Shown here: piece after piece, positions 36,768-46,135 of the stretch
How the letters are laid out: each line of letters starts with the position of its first letter
Numbering within the stretch: the first letter of the stretch is position 1
NCBI RefSeq assembly: GCF_001953985.1
Contig: NZ_MBEI01000031.1
Coordinates: forward strand, 1 to 64,000
From: Mycobacterium colombiense
GTDB taxonomy: Bacteria; Actinomycetota; Actinomycetes; Mycobacteriales; Mycobacteriaceae
DNA: 64,000 nucleotides
Direction of reading: 5' to 3'
Program-made: the position numbers and the translations under genes
The notes under the pieces: generated by a model
The model's input: only the letters and a program-made list of their open reading frames with translations
Database searches by the model: none
Told to the model about the DNA's origin: nothing

Positions 36768-37774
36768 GGCGGGGTTTCGTCGCGCTGGCCGCGGTGCTCG
36801 TATTCCTATTGGCCGGATGCGTCTCGCGCACAGCAAGTTTGGGGTCCAAGCCGCCGCCGGCCGCGGTGCCGCTGTCGGAGCTGTCCGGGCTCACCCTGCA
36901 GGTCGGGGATCAGAAGGGTGGCACCGAAGCCCTGCTGCGCGCCGCCGGGCAGCTGGACAACCTGCCCTACCGCGTCGCGTTCTCGACGTTCACCTCCGGG
37001 CCGCCGCAAGTCGAGGCGGCCACCGCCGGCAAGATCGACTTCGCGATCACGGGTAACACGCCGCCGATCTTCGGGGCCGCCAGCAACGCGAAGATCAAGG
37101 CGGTCTCCGCATACGGCGGCGGCGGGGCCGGCAATCGCGTTCTGGTGCATGCCGATTCGCCCATCACGTCGGTCTCCGAGCTGCGTGGTAAGGCGATCGC
37201 CGTCGCCAAGGGCAGCTCATCGCACGCCAACCTGCTGGCCCAGCTGGACAAGGCCGGGCTCAAACCCGCCGAGGTGAAGTTCGTGTTCCTGCAGCCCGCC
37301 GATGCGCTGTCGGCGTTCAGCCAGCACCAGGCCGACGCCTGGGCCATCTGGGATCCCTATACGGCCCAGGCCGAACAGCAGATCCCGGTGCGCAGCATCG
37401 CCGAGGCGCAGGGCGTCACCAACGGCGACTGGGTGGGTGTCGCATCCGACCAGGCGCTGGATGACCCGAAACGTAACACCGCGCTGTCCGACCTGCTGGT
37501 ACGTTTCGAGAAGGCCGTGCAGTGGGCCAGGGCTCATCCCCAAGAATGGGCCCAAGACTATTCCGCCGCAGTAGGATTGGATGCCCGCGCGGCGGCGGTC
37601 GCGGCTAACCGCAGCCTGCGGTTACCGACCGAACTCGGTGACGACGTGGTCGCATCGGAACAGAAGCTGGCCGATTTGTTCGCGGCCGCAGGCCAGCTCG
37701 CGTCGGCGCCCAGGTTTGCCAACTGGGTCGACCGTCGATTCAATGAGGCGCTGCGACAAGGCCTCGCCAGCTGA
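36764..37774 (+). CDS. ssuA: Substrate-binding lipoprotein (SsuA-like)
   Basis: Extracytoplasmic binding protein of the same importer, 336 residues. A signal peptide ends in the lipobox LLAGC (Cys19), so it is lipid-anchored. The mature part is of the NMT1/SsuA type: LTLQVGDQKGGTEALLRAAG, FTSGPPQVEAATAGKIDFAITGN, RGKAIAVAKGSSSHANLL and HQADAWAIWDPYTAQAE are standard segments of sulfonate-binding proteins. The start is TTG 36764, overlapping the ssuB stop by 4 bp. Confidence 0.88.
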   Translation: MRRGFVALAAVLVFLLAGCVSRTASLGSKPPPAAVPLSELSGLTLQVGDQKGGTEALLRAAGQLDNLPYRVAFSTFTSGPPQVEAATAGKIDFAITGNTPPIFGAASNAKIKAVSAYGGGGAGNRVLVHADSPITSVSELRGKAIAVAKGSSSHANLLAQLDKAGLKPAEVKFVFLQPADALSAFSQHQADAWAIWDPYTAQAEQQIPVRSIAEAQGVTNGDWVGVASDQALDDPKRNTALSDLLVRFEKAVQWARAHPQEWAQDYSAAVGLDARAAAVAANRSLRLPTELGDDVVASEQKLADLFAAAGQLASAPRFANWVDRRFNEALRQGLAS

Positions 37775-37785
37775 TCTGAGGAGCT

Positions 37786-37905
37786 ATGGCGGCAAAGTTT
37801 TGCTGCTTCGACGAATTCATCCTGTCGGGCTATCCGCATCTGGAAGAGGCCTACTGGTTCGCCGAGGGAGTGCTGCCGGTCCTGCGCAACAAGGGCGTTG
37901 CCTGA
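37786..37905 (+). pseudogene. Remnant of alkanesulfonate monooxygenase gene ssuD
   Basis: A 39-codon frame 11 bp after ssuA encodes FDEFILSGYPHLEEAYWFAE in its centre. FxLSGYPHLEEAYR is the conserved C-terminal signature of the FMNH2-dependent alkanesulfonate monooxygenase SsuD, a protein of about 380 residues. A ribosome binding site (TGAGGAG) and an ATG stand directly before it, so the likely history is an in-frame deletion that joined the gene's start region to its last ~35 codons. The flavin- and substrate-binding barrel is gone, so no enzyme activity is expected. It supports the sulfonate role of the transporter and shows that the pathway at this locus is broken. Confidence 0.72.
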
Positions 37906-37928
37906 CCGAGGATTGAACACGCGCCAGT

Positions 37929-38621
37929 GTGGGCATCCTCGTGCCCGTGAGGACGGTGGAATATGCCCCTGGCCGGTGGGCCGACGTCTTCGGTGAGCCG
38001 GCGCCGTCCACGATCTTGCTGTGGCATGGCGCGCAAACCGATGCCCGCGCCGCCGTCGGCCCCTTGGCCGGCATGCTGGCCGGGCGCTCCGCGGTGGTGG
38101 TGGCGCCGGACTGGAACTCCCATGCGGATGACGGCGGGCGCGCAGATCTGCTGCGGTCGCTGGAGTTCACCTGCAACCTCGCCACCGACACCAGACGCAT
38201 CCTGCTCGTCGGGTGGTCGATGGGCGGCGCCGCCGCGGCGGGCGTGACCCTGCGCGCGGCGCAATACGGCTTCGCTCCCGCGCGCACGGTGTGCCTCGCC
38301 GGAGCCTTCATGGTTCCCGATCCGATCTCCGGTGAGCCGCTGACCGACGGGCTGAGCGCCGCCGAGGTCGGTTCGCCGTTCTCGTTGCTGCACGGCCTCG
38401 ACGACGACGTGGTACCGGTGGACGCCAGCAGGGATTTCGCCGCCCGCCTCGAACGCATCGGCTGGCCGGTGGAGGTGGTGGAACTGGCGGCCGATCACGG
38501 GTCGATCGCCGGCGCCGACTACGACGCCCTCGCGGACCGCTACGAACCGGCCAAGGACGGCCCGGCTCGGGTCGTGGCGCAACAGGTCGCCGGCCTGATC
38601 GCGGCGATGCTGGGCGGTTGA
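37929..38621 (+). CDS. Alpha/beta hydrolase
   Basis: The 230-residue protein has the alpha/beta hydrolase core: HGAQTDARA (oxyanion region), nucleophile elbow GWSMGG, acid in HGLDDDVVPVDA and His in LAADHGSIAG. No signal peptide. Substrate unknown; the size and short core are like small esterases. GTG 37929 is used; GTG codons at 37941 and 37947 are alternatives. It lies between the ssu genes and cobN, with a 47-bp gap to cobN, and may be cotranscribed with cobN. It is not a known cobalamin enzyme. Confidence 0.8.
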   Translation: MGILVPVRTVEYAPGRWADVFGEPAPSTILLWHGAQTDARAAVGPLAGMLAGRSAVVVAPDWNSHADDGGRADLLRSLEFTCNLATDTRRILLVGWSMGGAAAAGVTLRAAQYGFAPARTVCLAGAFMVPDPISGEPLTDGLSAAEVGSPFSLLHGLDDDVVPVDASRDFAARLERIGWPVEVVELAADHGSIAGADYDALADRYEPAKDGPARVVAQQVAGLIAAMLGG

Positions 38622-38668
38622 CCGGTCCCAGTAGGCGCGAGCGCGCCTCGTTGCGGTACGAATGACGG

Positions 38669-41600
38669 GTGGCTGAGCCGACCATCCTGCTGCTGTCGAC
38701 ATCCGATACGGACCTGATCAGCGCCCGTTCCAGCGGGAAGAACTATCGGTGGGCCAACCCGTCGCGGCTGTCGGATGAAGAGCTGCCCGACCTGCTGGCC
38801 GACGCCGCCATCGTGGTGGTGCGGATCCTCGGCGGCTACCGGGCGTGGCAGAGCGGGATCGACACGGTGATCGCCAGTGGGGTGCCCACGGTGTTGGTCA
38901 GCGGCGAGCAGGCCGCCGACGCCGAGTTGACCGGTCTGTCCACGCTGGCGGCCGGGATCGCGGTGCAGGCGCACATCTATCTGGCCCATGGCGGCGTGGA
39001 CAACCTGCGCCAGCTGCACGCCTTCCTCTCGGACACCGTGCTGATGACCGGGTTCGGATTCACCCCGCCGGTCGTGACCCCGACGTGGGGTGAACTGCCG
39101 CGGCCCAACGCCGTTGCTGCCGACGGCCCGACGATCGCCGTGCTGTACTACCGCGCGCAGCACCTGGCCGGCAACACCGGCTACGTCGAGGCGCTGTGCC
39201 GGGCCATCGAGGACGCCGGCGCTCGGGCGATGCCGGTCTACTGCGCATCGCTGCGCACCGCCGAACCCGAACTGCTGCAACGGCTGGGCGACGCCGACGC
39301 CATGGTGGTCACCGTCCTGGCGGCCGGGGGACTGAAGCCGGCCACGGTGTCGGCCGGCGGCGACGATGACAGCTGGAACGTCGAACACCTTGCCGCACTA
39401 GATATCCCGATCCTGCAGGGGCTCTGCCTGACCAGCCCCCGTGACCAATGGCGCGCGAACGACGATGGCCTGAGCCCGCTCGACGTGGCCAGCCAGGTGG
39501 CGGTGCCCGAGTTCGACGGCCGCATCATCACGGTGCCGTTCTCCTTCAAGGAGATTGACGACGACGGCCTGATCTCTTATGTCGCCGACGCGGAACGCTG
39601 CGCCCGCGTCGCGGGCTTGGCGGTCCGCCACGCGCGGCTGCGCCTGGTCGCCCCGGCGGACAAGCGGGTGGCCCTGGTGTTCTCGGCCTATCCCACCAAG
39701 CACGCCCGCATCGGCAACGCGGTCGGCTTGGACACGCCGGCGAGCGCCGTCGCGCTGCTGCAGGCGATGCGCGAGCACGGCTACCGGGTGGGTGAGCTGC
39801 CGGGCGTCGAGGCCAACGACGGTGACGCCCTGATCCACGCACTGATCGAGCGGGGCGGACAGGACCCCGACTGGCTCACCGAAGGCCAGCTGGCGGGCAA
39901 CCCGATCCGGGTGTCCGCCAAGGATTACCGCGAATGGTTCGCGACCCTGCCCACCGAATTCACCGACGCCGTCACCGAGCACTGGGGACCGGCACCCGGG
40001 AATCTGTTTGTGGACCGCAGCAACGATCCCGACGGCGAAATCGTCATCGCCGCAATGCAATCGGACAATCTGGTGCTGATGGTGCAGCCGCCCCGCGGCT
40101 TCGGGGAGAACCCCGTCGCCATCTACCACGACCCGGACCTGCCGCCCAGCCACCACTACCTGGCCGCCTATCACTGGCTCGACGTCGGCTTCGGGTCGCA
40201 CGCGGTGGTACACCTGGGCAAACACGGCAACCTGGAATGGCTGCCGGGCAAGACGCTGGGCATGTCGGCGGCCTGCGGCCCCGACGCCGCGCTGGGCGAC
40301 CTGCCGATGATCTACCCATTTCTGGTCAACGACCCCGGCGAGGGCACGCAGGCCAAAAGGCGCGCACACGCTGTGCTGGTCGACCATCTGATCCCGCCGA
40401 TGGCGCGCGCCGAATCCTACGGTGACATCGCACGTTTGGAGCAGCTGCTCGACGAGCACGCCAACGTCGCCGCGCTGGATCCCGGCAAGCTGCCCGCTAT
40501 CCGCCAGCAGATCTGGACGCTGATGCGGGCCGCGAAGATGGACCACGACCTTGGCCTGACCGAACGTCCCGAGGAAGACTCCTTCGACGACATGCTGCTG
40601 CACGTCGATGGCTGGCTGTGCGAAATCAAGGATGTGCAGATCCGCGACGGCCTGCATATTCTTGGGCAAAAGCCAACGGGGGAAGCCGAACTCGACCTCG
40701 TGCTGGCGATGCTGCGGGCCCGCCAACTGTTCGGCGGCGAGCACACCCTGCCCGGATTGCGACAGGCCCTGGGCCTGGCCGAGGATGGCACCGACGACCG
40801 GACCACGGTCGATCACACCGAGGCCGTGGCCCGCGAGCTCGTCGCCGCCCTGCAGGCGACCGGCTGGGATGCCGATGCGGCCGAACGGATCGCCGGCAAC
40901 GCCGACGTCGCCGCGGTGCTGCGATTCGCGGCCACCGAAGTGGTGCCACGGCTCGCCGGCACCGCCGCCGAAATCGAGCAGGTGCTGCGCGCCCTGGACG
41001 GCCGGTTCATCCCGGCCGGCCCGTCCGGATCCCCGCTGCGCGGCCTGGTCAACGTGCTGCCCACCGGCCGCAACTTCTATTCCGTCGACCCCAAGGCGGT
41101 GCCCTCCCGGCTTGCCTGGGAAGCCGGTGTGGCGCTGGCGGATTCGTTGCTCACCCGCTACCGCGACGACCACGGACAGTGGCCGCAATCGGTCGGTCTG
41201 TCGGTGTGGGGCACCTCGGCCATGCGCACCGCCGGCGACGACATCGCCGAAGTCCTTGCCCTGCTCGGCGCTCGGCCAGTGTGGGATGACGCTTCGCGGC
41301 GCGTGGTCGATCTGGCGGCGATTCCGCTGGCCGAGCTGGGCCGCCCGCGCATCGACGTGACGGTGCGCATCTCCGGTTTCTTCCGGGACGCCTTCCCGCA
41401 TGTCGTGACGATGCTCGACGACGCGGTGCGGCTGATCGCCGAGCTCGACGAGCCCGCCGAGGACAACTTCGTCCGCGCGCACGCCCAGGCCGACCTGGCT
41501 CAGCACGGCGATCAACGCCGCTCCACCACAAGGATTTTCGGATCCAAACCGGGCACCTATGGCGCGGGTCTGCTGCAGCTGATCGACAGCCGCAACTGGC

Positions 41601-42244
41601 GCGACGACGCCGACCTCGCCGCCGTGTACACCGCGTGGGGCGGCTTCGCCTACGGCCGTGACCTGGACGGCCGCGAGGCCGTCGACGACATGAACCGGCA
41701 GTACCGGCGCATCGCGGTGGCCGCGAAGAACACCGACACCCGCGAACACGACATCGCCGACTCCGACGACTACTTCCAGTACCACGGCGGCATGGTGGCC
41801 ACGGTGCGCGCGCTGACCGGGCAGGCACCCGCCGCCTATATCGGCGACAACACCCGCCCCGACGCGATCCGCACCCGCACGTTGTCGGAGGAGACCACCC
41901 GCGTGTTCCGGGCGCGGGTCGTCAATCCGCGCTGGATGTCGGCGATGCGCCGGCACGGATACAAGGGCGCGTTCGAGATGGCGGCGACGGTGGACTACCT
42001 GTTCGGCTACGACGCGACGGCCGGGGTGATGGCCGACTGGATGTACGAACAGCTCACCGAGCGCTACGTGCTGGACCCGGAGAACCGCAAGTTCATGTCG
42101 GAATCCAATCCCTGGGCGCTGCACGGCATGGCCGAACGGCTGCTGGAGGCGGCCGGGCGTGGCATGTGGGCGGAGCCGCAACCGGAAACGCTAGACGGAC
42201 TGCGCCAGGCGCTGCTGGAAACCGAGGGCGATCTGGAAGGCTGA
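38669..42244 (+). CDS. cobN: CobN, cobaltochelatase large subunit
   Basis: Largest subunit of the ATP-dependent aerobic cobaltochelatase that inserts cobalt into hydrogenobyrinic acid a,c-diamide; CobS and CobT-type partners act with it and are not in this window. The 1191-residue length fits the family. Landmarks are the N-terminal LLLSTSDTDLISARSS, VALVFSAYPTKHARIGNAVGLDTPAS, VVHLGKHGNLEWLPGK (with the conserved metal-site HGN), PFLVNDPGEGTQAKRRAHAVLVDHL and, toward the end, RIFGSKPGTYGAGLLQLID. GTG 38669. It converges on the SDR gene 8 bp further on. Confidence 0.95.
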   Translation: MAEPTILLLSTSDTDLISARSSGKNYRWANPSRLSDEELPDLLADAAIVVVRILGGYRAWQSGIDTVIASGVPTVLVSGEQAADAELTGLSTLAAGIAVQAHIYLAHGGVDNLRQLHAFLSDTVLMTGFGFTPPVVTPTWGELPRPNAVAADGPTIAVLYYRAQHLAGNTGYVEALCRAIEDAGARAMPVYCASLRTAEPELLQRLGDADAMVVTVLAAGGLKPATVSAGGDDDSWNVEHLAALDIPILQGLCLTSPRDQWRANDDGLSPLDVASQVAVPEFDGRIITVPFSFKEIDDDGLISYVADAERCARVAGLAVRHARLRLVAPADKRVALVFSAYPTKHARIGNAVGLDTPASAVALLQAMREHGYRVGELPGVEANDGDALIHALIERGGQDPDWLTEGQLAGNPIRVSAKDYREWFATLPTEFTDAVTEHWGPAPGNLFVDRSNDPDGEIVIAAMQSDNLVLMVQPPRGFGENPVAIYHDPDLPPSHHYLAAYHWLDVGFGSHAVVHLGKHGNLEWLPGKTLGMSAACGPDAALGDLPMIYPFLVNDPGEGTQAKRRAHAVLVDHLIPPMARAESYGDIARLEQLLDEHANVAALDPGKLPAIRQQIWTLMRAAKMDHDLGLTERPEEDSFDDMLLHVDGWLCEIKDVQIRDGLHILGQKPTGEAELDLVLAMLRARQLFGGEHTLPGLRQALGLAEDGTDDRTTVDHTEAVARELVAALQATGWDADAAERIAGNADVAAVLRFAATEVVPRLAGTAAEIEQVLRALDGRFIPAGPSGSPLRGLVNVLPTGRNFYSVDPKAVPSRLAWEAGVALADSLLTRYRDDHGQWPQSVGLSVWGTSAMRTAGDDIAEVLALLGARPVWDDASRRVVDLAAIPLAELGRPRIDVTVRISGFFRDAFPHVVTMLDDAVRLIAELDEPAEDNFVRAHAQADLAQHGDQRRSTTRIFGSKPGTYGAGLLQLIDSRNWRDDADLAAVYTAWGGFAYGRDLDGREAVDDMNRQYRRIAVAAKNTDTREHDIADSDDYFQYHGGMVATVRALTGQAPAAYIGDNTRPDAIRTRTLSEETTRVFRARVVNPRWMSAMRRHGYKGAFEMAATVDYLFGYDATAGVMADWMYEQLTERYVLDPENRKFMSESNPWALHGMAERLLEAAGRGMWAEPQPETLDGLRQALLETEGDLEG

Positions 42245-42252
42245 CGCGGTCC

Positions 42253-43056
42253 CTAGATGAAGTCCGACCCGCCATCGACGTTGACCGTCGCGCCGGTGAC
42301 ATAGCCGTTGCGCCGCGACGCCAGGTAGGCGGTGAGGGAGGCGACCTCTTCGGGCAGCCCCGCGCGGCCGAGGTCGCAGGGCTGGTGAAAGTTGTTGTCG
42401 ATCCAGGTCATGACGTCGACCGGATTGGTGGCGTCGAGGCCATCGGCGGCGAGGATGTCCTTGAGCGCTTCGGTGAAGCTCGCGGTGACGATGGTTCCCG
42501 GGCACACGCAGTTCACCAGGATGCCGTCCGTGGCAAGGCTTTTCGATAGGTTCTTGGTGACGCTGGCCAATGCCGATTTCGATGCCGTGTAGGCGATGAT
42601 CCGCGGGTTTTGGCGCTGAATCGAATGCGCGGACAACGTCACGACGCGGGCCCAGTCCGCGGAGCGCAGCAGCGGCAAGGCGGCGCGAATCGATCGGACG
42701 GCCGACATCGTGCCGAGGGTGAACGCCTCGTCCCACTGTGCGTCGTCCATCTGCTCGAAATAGCCGTCGCCCGGTCCGATCGTGTGGACCAGGCTGTTGA
42801 GTTGCCCCCAACGTTGCGAGACGGCGGCGAAGCCAGCGGTGATCGACTCGGCGTCGGTCATATCCACGCTGACGCCCACGGCATCCGGCGCGCCCGCCCG
42901 CCGCAGCGACGAGACGGCGGCATCGAGCGCCCGGTGGCCTCTGGCCATCACCGCCACGCTGGCCCCCTCGGCCGCAAGGGTTTCGGCGATGGCCAGCCCC
43001 ATGCCCTTGCTGCCGCCGGTAACCACGGCCGTCGATCCGGCAAAGCCCAGGTCCAT
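42253..43056 (-). CDS. Short-chain dehydrogenase/reductase
   Basis: Classical SDR of 267 residues. The cofactor site is TAVVTGGSKGMGLAIAETL, the catalytic Ser is in VVTLSAHSIQRQ, Tyr/Lys in YTASKSALASVTKNL, and the C-terminus NGYVTGATVNVDGGSDF is standard. Substrate unknown. It is the last gene of a four-gene operon with a TetR regulator, a sulfotransferase and a DUF1214 protein; its start lies 2 bp from the TetR stop. Such sets in mycobacteria often act on lipids or steroids, but no substrate can be read from the sequence. Confidence 0.9.
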   Translation of the reverse strand: MDLGFAGSTAVVTGGSKGMGLAIAETLAAEGASVAVMARGHRALDAAVSSLRRAGAPDAVGVSVDMTDAESITAGFAAVSQRWGQLNSLVHTIGPGDGYFEQMDDAQWDEAFTLGTMSAVRSIRAALPLLRSADWARVVTLSAHSIQRQNPRIIAYTASKSALASVTKNLSKSLATDGILVNCVCPGTIVTASFTEALKDILAADGLDATNPVDVMTWIDNNFHQPCDLGRAGLPEEVASLTAYLASRRNGYVTGATVNVDGGSDFI

Positions 43057-43058
43057 CG

Positions 43059-43691
43059 CTAGTCTCCTTTGATCGGTTCCGCGGCCCGCACGCCCAGCCC
43101 ACGCAGGCAGAACTGCAGCATGCGTTCGCGGAGCACGTCGCGGTCGAAATCGCCCGTCGCCCAGTGCTGATTGATGCCCGCCCAGACCACCCCGTGAATG
43201 AATTGGGCGCCCGTCATCGGGTCGACATCGTGGAACACCCCGCGCTGCAGGCCGCGCTGCAGCGCCTCGCTGAGCGGCTTGAGCATCTCCGCGTACGCGG
43301 GCTGAACAAGTGCGGAGGACTGCGACTGAGCTTCCATCGACAGGCGACGCAGGTCGGATTTGATGTTGTCATCGAACGCCAGGTCGAGTCGTCCGTCGAT
43401 CCACGCCGCGACCGCGTCGACCTCCGTGGCGGCAGGTGCCATCCGGCGTCGCAGTCGCCGTTCCTCGGCGCGCGCCATGTCGAGAAAGAGCGCGGCCACC
43501 AAATCGTCCTTGGATTCGAAGTGCCGATAGAACGCCCGGGTGCCCAGCGCGGCCCGATCCAGCACCGCGCCGATGCTGAGCTTCCCAATTCCCTGCTCCC
43601 GCAGTACGGTCGAAGCGGCGGCCAGGATCTCGCGGCGCACCCCTGCGTCCGGGCCGAGTTTTTCGCGTCGCCGAGTGCGGGGAGTGCTCAT
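43059..43691 (-). CDS. TetR family transcriptional regulator
   Basis: The 210-residue repressor-type protein has an N-terminal helix-turn-helix (ILAAASTVLREQGIGKLSIG, LGTRAFYRHFESKDDLVAALF, residues about 15-65) and an all-helical ligand-binding domain that ends LRERMLQFCLRGLGV. ATG 43691 (MSTPRTRRREKLG) is preferred because it begins 4 bp after the sulfotransferase stop; an upstream start at 43733 would overlap that gene. It probably controls its own operon through the palindrome at 46107-46135. Confidence 0.9.
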   Translation of the reverse strand: MSTPRTRRREKLGPDAGVRREILAAASTVLREQGIGKLSIGAVLDRAALGTRAFYRHFESKDDLVAALFLDMARAEERRLRRRMAPAATEVDAVAAWIDGRLDLAFDDNIKSDLRRLSMEAQSQSSALVQPAYAEMLKPLSEALQRGLQRGVFHDVDPMTGAQFIHGVVWAGINQHWATGDFDRDVLRERMLQFCLRGLGVRAAEPIKGD

Positions 43692-43695
43692 CGCT

Positions 43696-44841
43696 TCAGG
43701 CGGTCGCGTCGTAGGCGGCGAGATAGTCCGCAAACCGCTCGCGAACGCCTTTGGGTGTCAGGCCGTAGTCGGCCAGGTCGTAGTCATGTGCGCCGCGCGA
43801 GCCGGGCCGGTGTTCCGTGGCCCAACGCGTGACCGCGGCGAGGGTGGCATCGGTGAAGGTCAAGCCCAGGGCGGCGTAGCTGGTTCGCAGCGTGCCCACC
43901 GGATCCGTCTGAAGGTCCGCGAACGAGACGTCGGCGAATCGGTCGTCGCCCATCCGGTTGCGGAAATCCATCGCCCGCCGGACACCCTCGACCCAGCTGT
44001 CGACTTGCTCGGCGCCGAGTTCCCTGGCGTCGTCGCGGTCGCTGCTCCAGCTGCGCACATACCTGATCAGGCTGCAGACCGAACCCATCACTTTGGCCGG
44101 ATCGCGGTGACTCCAAAGGAATTTGGCGTCGGGATATGCCTCCACGAGCGCGTCGAGGGCGAACATGTGCACTGGTGTCTTGAGATGCCACAGCACCGGC
44201 GGACAGTGCCATTGCAGCAGCCGGAGCACTCGCCGATGAAAGACGTAGGTCTCGCGCATGTCGCAGCCCATCAACCACGCGAGATACCCGGGTGCGCGCA
44301 CGGCACCGTCAAAGTGGAAGGTGCGGAAGCTCATTCCCATCAGGTCCTGGCATTCGGTCGGCGCTGTGGCCTCGGAGTTGTACAGGGTTTTCATCAGCGG
44401 GAACATGTCGTCGAGCATCTTCAGGCCGGCCTCGGCCTGGGCGATCCGCGGGTCGTTGTGTTCGGTGGCGGCCTCCGGCGGCGGGGTAGGCGCTTGCGAC
44501 TCCCACATCCGCAGCGATCGGAACTGGGGGTCGGCGGCCACCAGCTGGCTCAGCGCGGTGGTGCCGGTGCGGGGCAGGCCGATGACGAAGACGGGGCCAC
44601 CGACCGCCTGGTCGTCGATCTCGGGGTGCTGGCGGTAGACGTCCTCGACCTTGAGGCGTTGGATGAGGGCGTTGCTGATGGTGGCGTGCTGGATGACCCG
44701 CCCGATGTCGTTGAGGTCCGCCTCGCTGTTCAGCGCGTCGACGATCCGTTCGAGTCCCTCGCGGTAGTAGGACGATCCGAAATCGTCGAGACCGGTCGCG
44801 GTCCGGGCGCCGTCCTCTAACTCGTCAGCGTCGAAGGTCAC
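43696..44841 (-). CDS. Sulfotransferase family protein
   Basis: PAPS-dependent sulfotransferase-like protein of 381 residues. The 5'-phosphosulfate loop is FVIGLPRTGTTALSQLV near residue 90, followed by WESQAPTPPPE. LLQWHCPPVLWHLKTPVHMFALDAL and FLWSHRDPAKVMGS form the 3'-phosphate-binding part. This Stf-like branch is frequent in mycobacteria, where some members modify lipids or lack demonstrated activity. It overlaps the upstream DUF1214 gene by 4 bp and the TetR gene follows at once, so it is the second gene of the operon. Confidence 0.9.
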   Translation of the reverse strand: MTFDADELEDGARTATGLDDFGSSYYREGLERIVDALNSEADLNDIGRVIQHATISNALIQRLKVEDVYRQHPEIDDQAVGGPVFVIGLPRTGTTALSQLVAADPQFRSLRMWESQAPTPPPEAATEHNDPRIAQAEAGLKMLDDMFPLMKTLYNSEATAPTECQDLMGMSFRTFHFDGAVRAPGYLAWLMGCDMRETYVFHRRVLRLLQWHCPPVLWHLKTPVHMFALDALVEAYPDAKFLWSHRDPAKVMGSVCSLIRYVRSWSSDRDDARELGAEQVDSWVEGVRRAMDFRNRMGDDRFADVSFADLQTDPVGTLRTSYAALGLTFTDATLAAVTRWATEHRPGSRGAHDYDLADYGLTPKGVRERFADYLAAYDATA

Positions 44842-46076
44842 CGTCCGAACCTTTCGTGCACCGTGCGGCGCCGTGCCGCAAGGATTGATGCGCGTTCATC
44901 GGGGGTGAGTTGTGCGGTGTCCGAAGGCAACTCGGTGCGAATATCGTCGAACGGCACCACTCGTGTCGTCGGAGTGGGGGCCGTTTCGGTCCGCACGCAG
45001 CGCAGGATGATCGGGCCGTTGCTGTGGCCCGCGGTGTCGAGCCAGTTGGCGATCCCGGGGTCACGATCGCATAGCACCACACGGACCAATCCATCGGAAT
45101 CCACTGCGGCCTGATGGGCATTCAGGCTGGACTGGTGGCGCCCGTAGTGGATCGTCTCCCACCACGGGTTGCCGATCGAGAAGCTCCAATAGATGCCATG
45201 TGGTGGTTCCACCTCGACGATGAGGGCCTCGCCCGGGTGCAGTTCCCACCGGCCGATCACCGGCCGGTTCTCCGCGGCGGCCCCCATGTCGGTGCGATCG
45301 ATCGGGGGCAGGAAGCCGTTGGGCGGTGCGGCGGAGCCGAACTGCAAAAAGAACGCCAGGTTGTCCGTGACGAAGTCGCCGAGCGCGGCCAGTTGCCTGG
45401 TCACCGCCGAGTAGGGATCGACCCGACCGGGTGTAGGCCGGACCTCGTCACCGAGTCGCTTGATGCGCAACGACGATGCCACCTCGGTATCCCAGTCGTA
45501 GAAGAAGTGCCGCACCGTCAACGTGGGGTGCTCGCCTTCGATACGCATCCAATTGCCCGCTCGCCCTGGCTGTTTCGAGGCTGACAGCACCACCTCGAAG
45601 TTCCCGTCGGGATCCGTTTCGAGCTCGTCGACCAACTCGTTGGCGGTGGCGGTGATGCCGTTCATCGTCTGCAGCCCGACATAGCGGGCGGTGCCGCGGT
45701 TGCCGTACAGCCGATAGCTCTCGGCGCCGCGCAGCGCGGCGCGGGTGTAGAGGCAATCCGGGCACTCCATTCCCCACGTCACGATGTCATCGGTGCTGGT
45801 GCGTTGGACGCGTAGTTCCGGATCCGGATCGAACCGCAGCGCCTCGTCGATGCCCGCGGTGAGCAGCACCAGCAGGTGCCGGATTCCGGCGGCGACGTCG
45901 ATCCGATTGCGGCTTGCCGGATCGGATTCGACGGTCTGCGCGGCCTCGTTGAGCCGGCTCAAGAGTTGTGACCATGCCGCAAACAGATCGGGATCGCTCG
46001 CCTCGCCCGCCGATTCCATGGCCGCCTCGGCGATCGTGAACGGCAACCATGCAAGCGGCCTCTTCGAATCGCCCAT
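44838..46076 (-). CDS. DUF1214 domain protein
   Basis: The 412-residue protein starts ATG 46076 with helices in its first 100 residues. A beta-rich middle follows (CLYTRAALRGAESYRLYGNRG), and a C-terminal DUF1214-type segment has RWELHPGEALIVEVEPPHGIYWSFSIGN, WWETIHYGRHQSSLN and RVVLCDRDPGIANWLDT. No signal peptide or membrane segment. DUF1214 proteins have no established reaction. As the first gene of the operon it lies 30 bp from the AT-rich palindrome, and its end overlaps the sulfotransferase start. Confidence 0.85.
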   Translation of the reverse strand: MGDSKRPLAWLPFTIAEAAMESAGEASDPDLFAAWSQLLSRLNEAAQTVESDPASRNRIDVAAGIRHLLVLLTAGIDEALRFDPDPELRVQRTSTDDIVTWGMECPDCLYTRAALRGAESYRLYGNRGTARYVGLQTMNGITATANELVDELETDPDGNFEVVLSASKQPGRAGNWMRIEGEHPTLTVRHFFYDWDTEVASSLRIKRLGDEVRPTPGRVDPYSAVTRQLAALGDFVTDNLAFFLQFGSAAPPNGFLPPIDRTDMGAAAENRPVIGRWELHPGEALIVEVEPPHGIYWSFSIGNPWWETIHYGRHQSSLNAHQAAVDSDGLVRVVLCDRDPGIANWLDTAGHSNGPIILRCVRTETAPTPTTRVVPFDDIRTELPSDTAQLTPDERASILAARRRTVHERFGR

Positions 46077-46106
46077 GATTGCCTACCTCGATCGGTGGTC
46101 TGCGTT

Positions 46107-46135
46107 CTTAATTGAAAATAACGTTTTCATTTAAG
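46107..46135. promoter_or_regulatory. AT-rich palindrome, probable TetR operator
   Basis: Arms CTTAATTGAAAA (46107-46118) and TTTTCATTTAAG (46124-46135) pair with one mismatch around a 5-base centre. It is by far the most AT-rich spot of the neighbourhood and lies between the divergent DUF1214 operon and the flavoprotein gene at 46205. A TetR gene is in the operon, so self-control, perhaps of both directions, is likely. Confidence 0.6.

Noticed and set aside
39398..42181. 927-codon open frame opposite cobN
   Set aside because: It is the antisense of cobN. GC-rich genes often leave the opposite strand open; the protein is His/Gln/Val-rich without family similarity.
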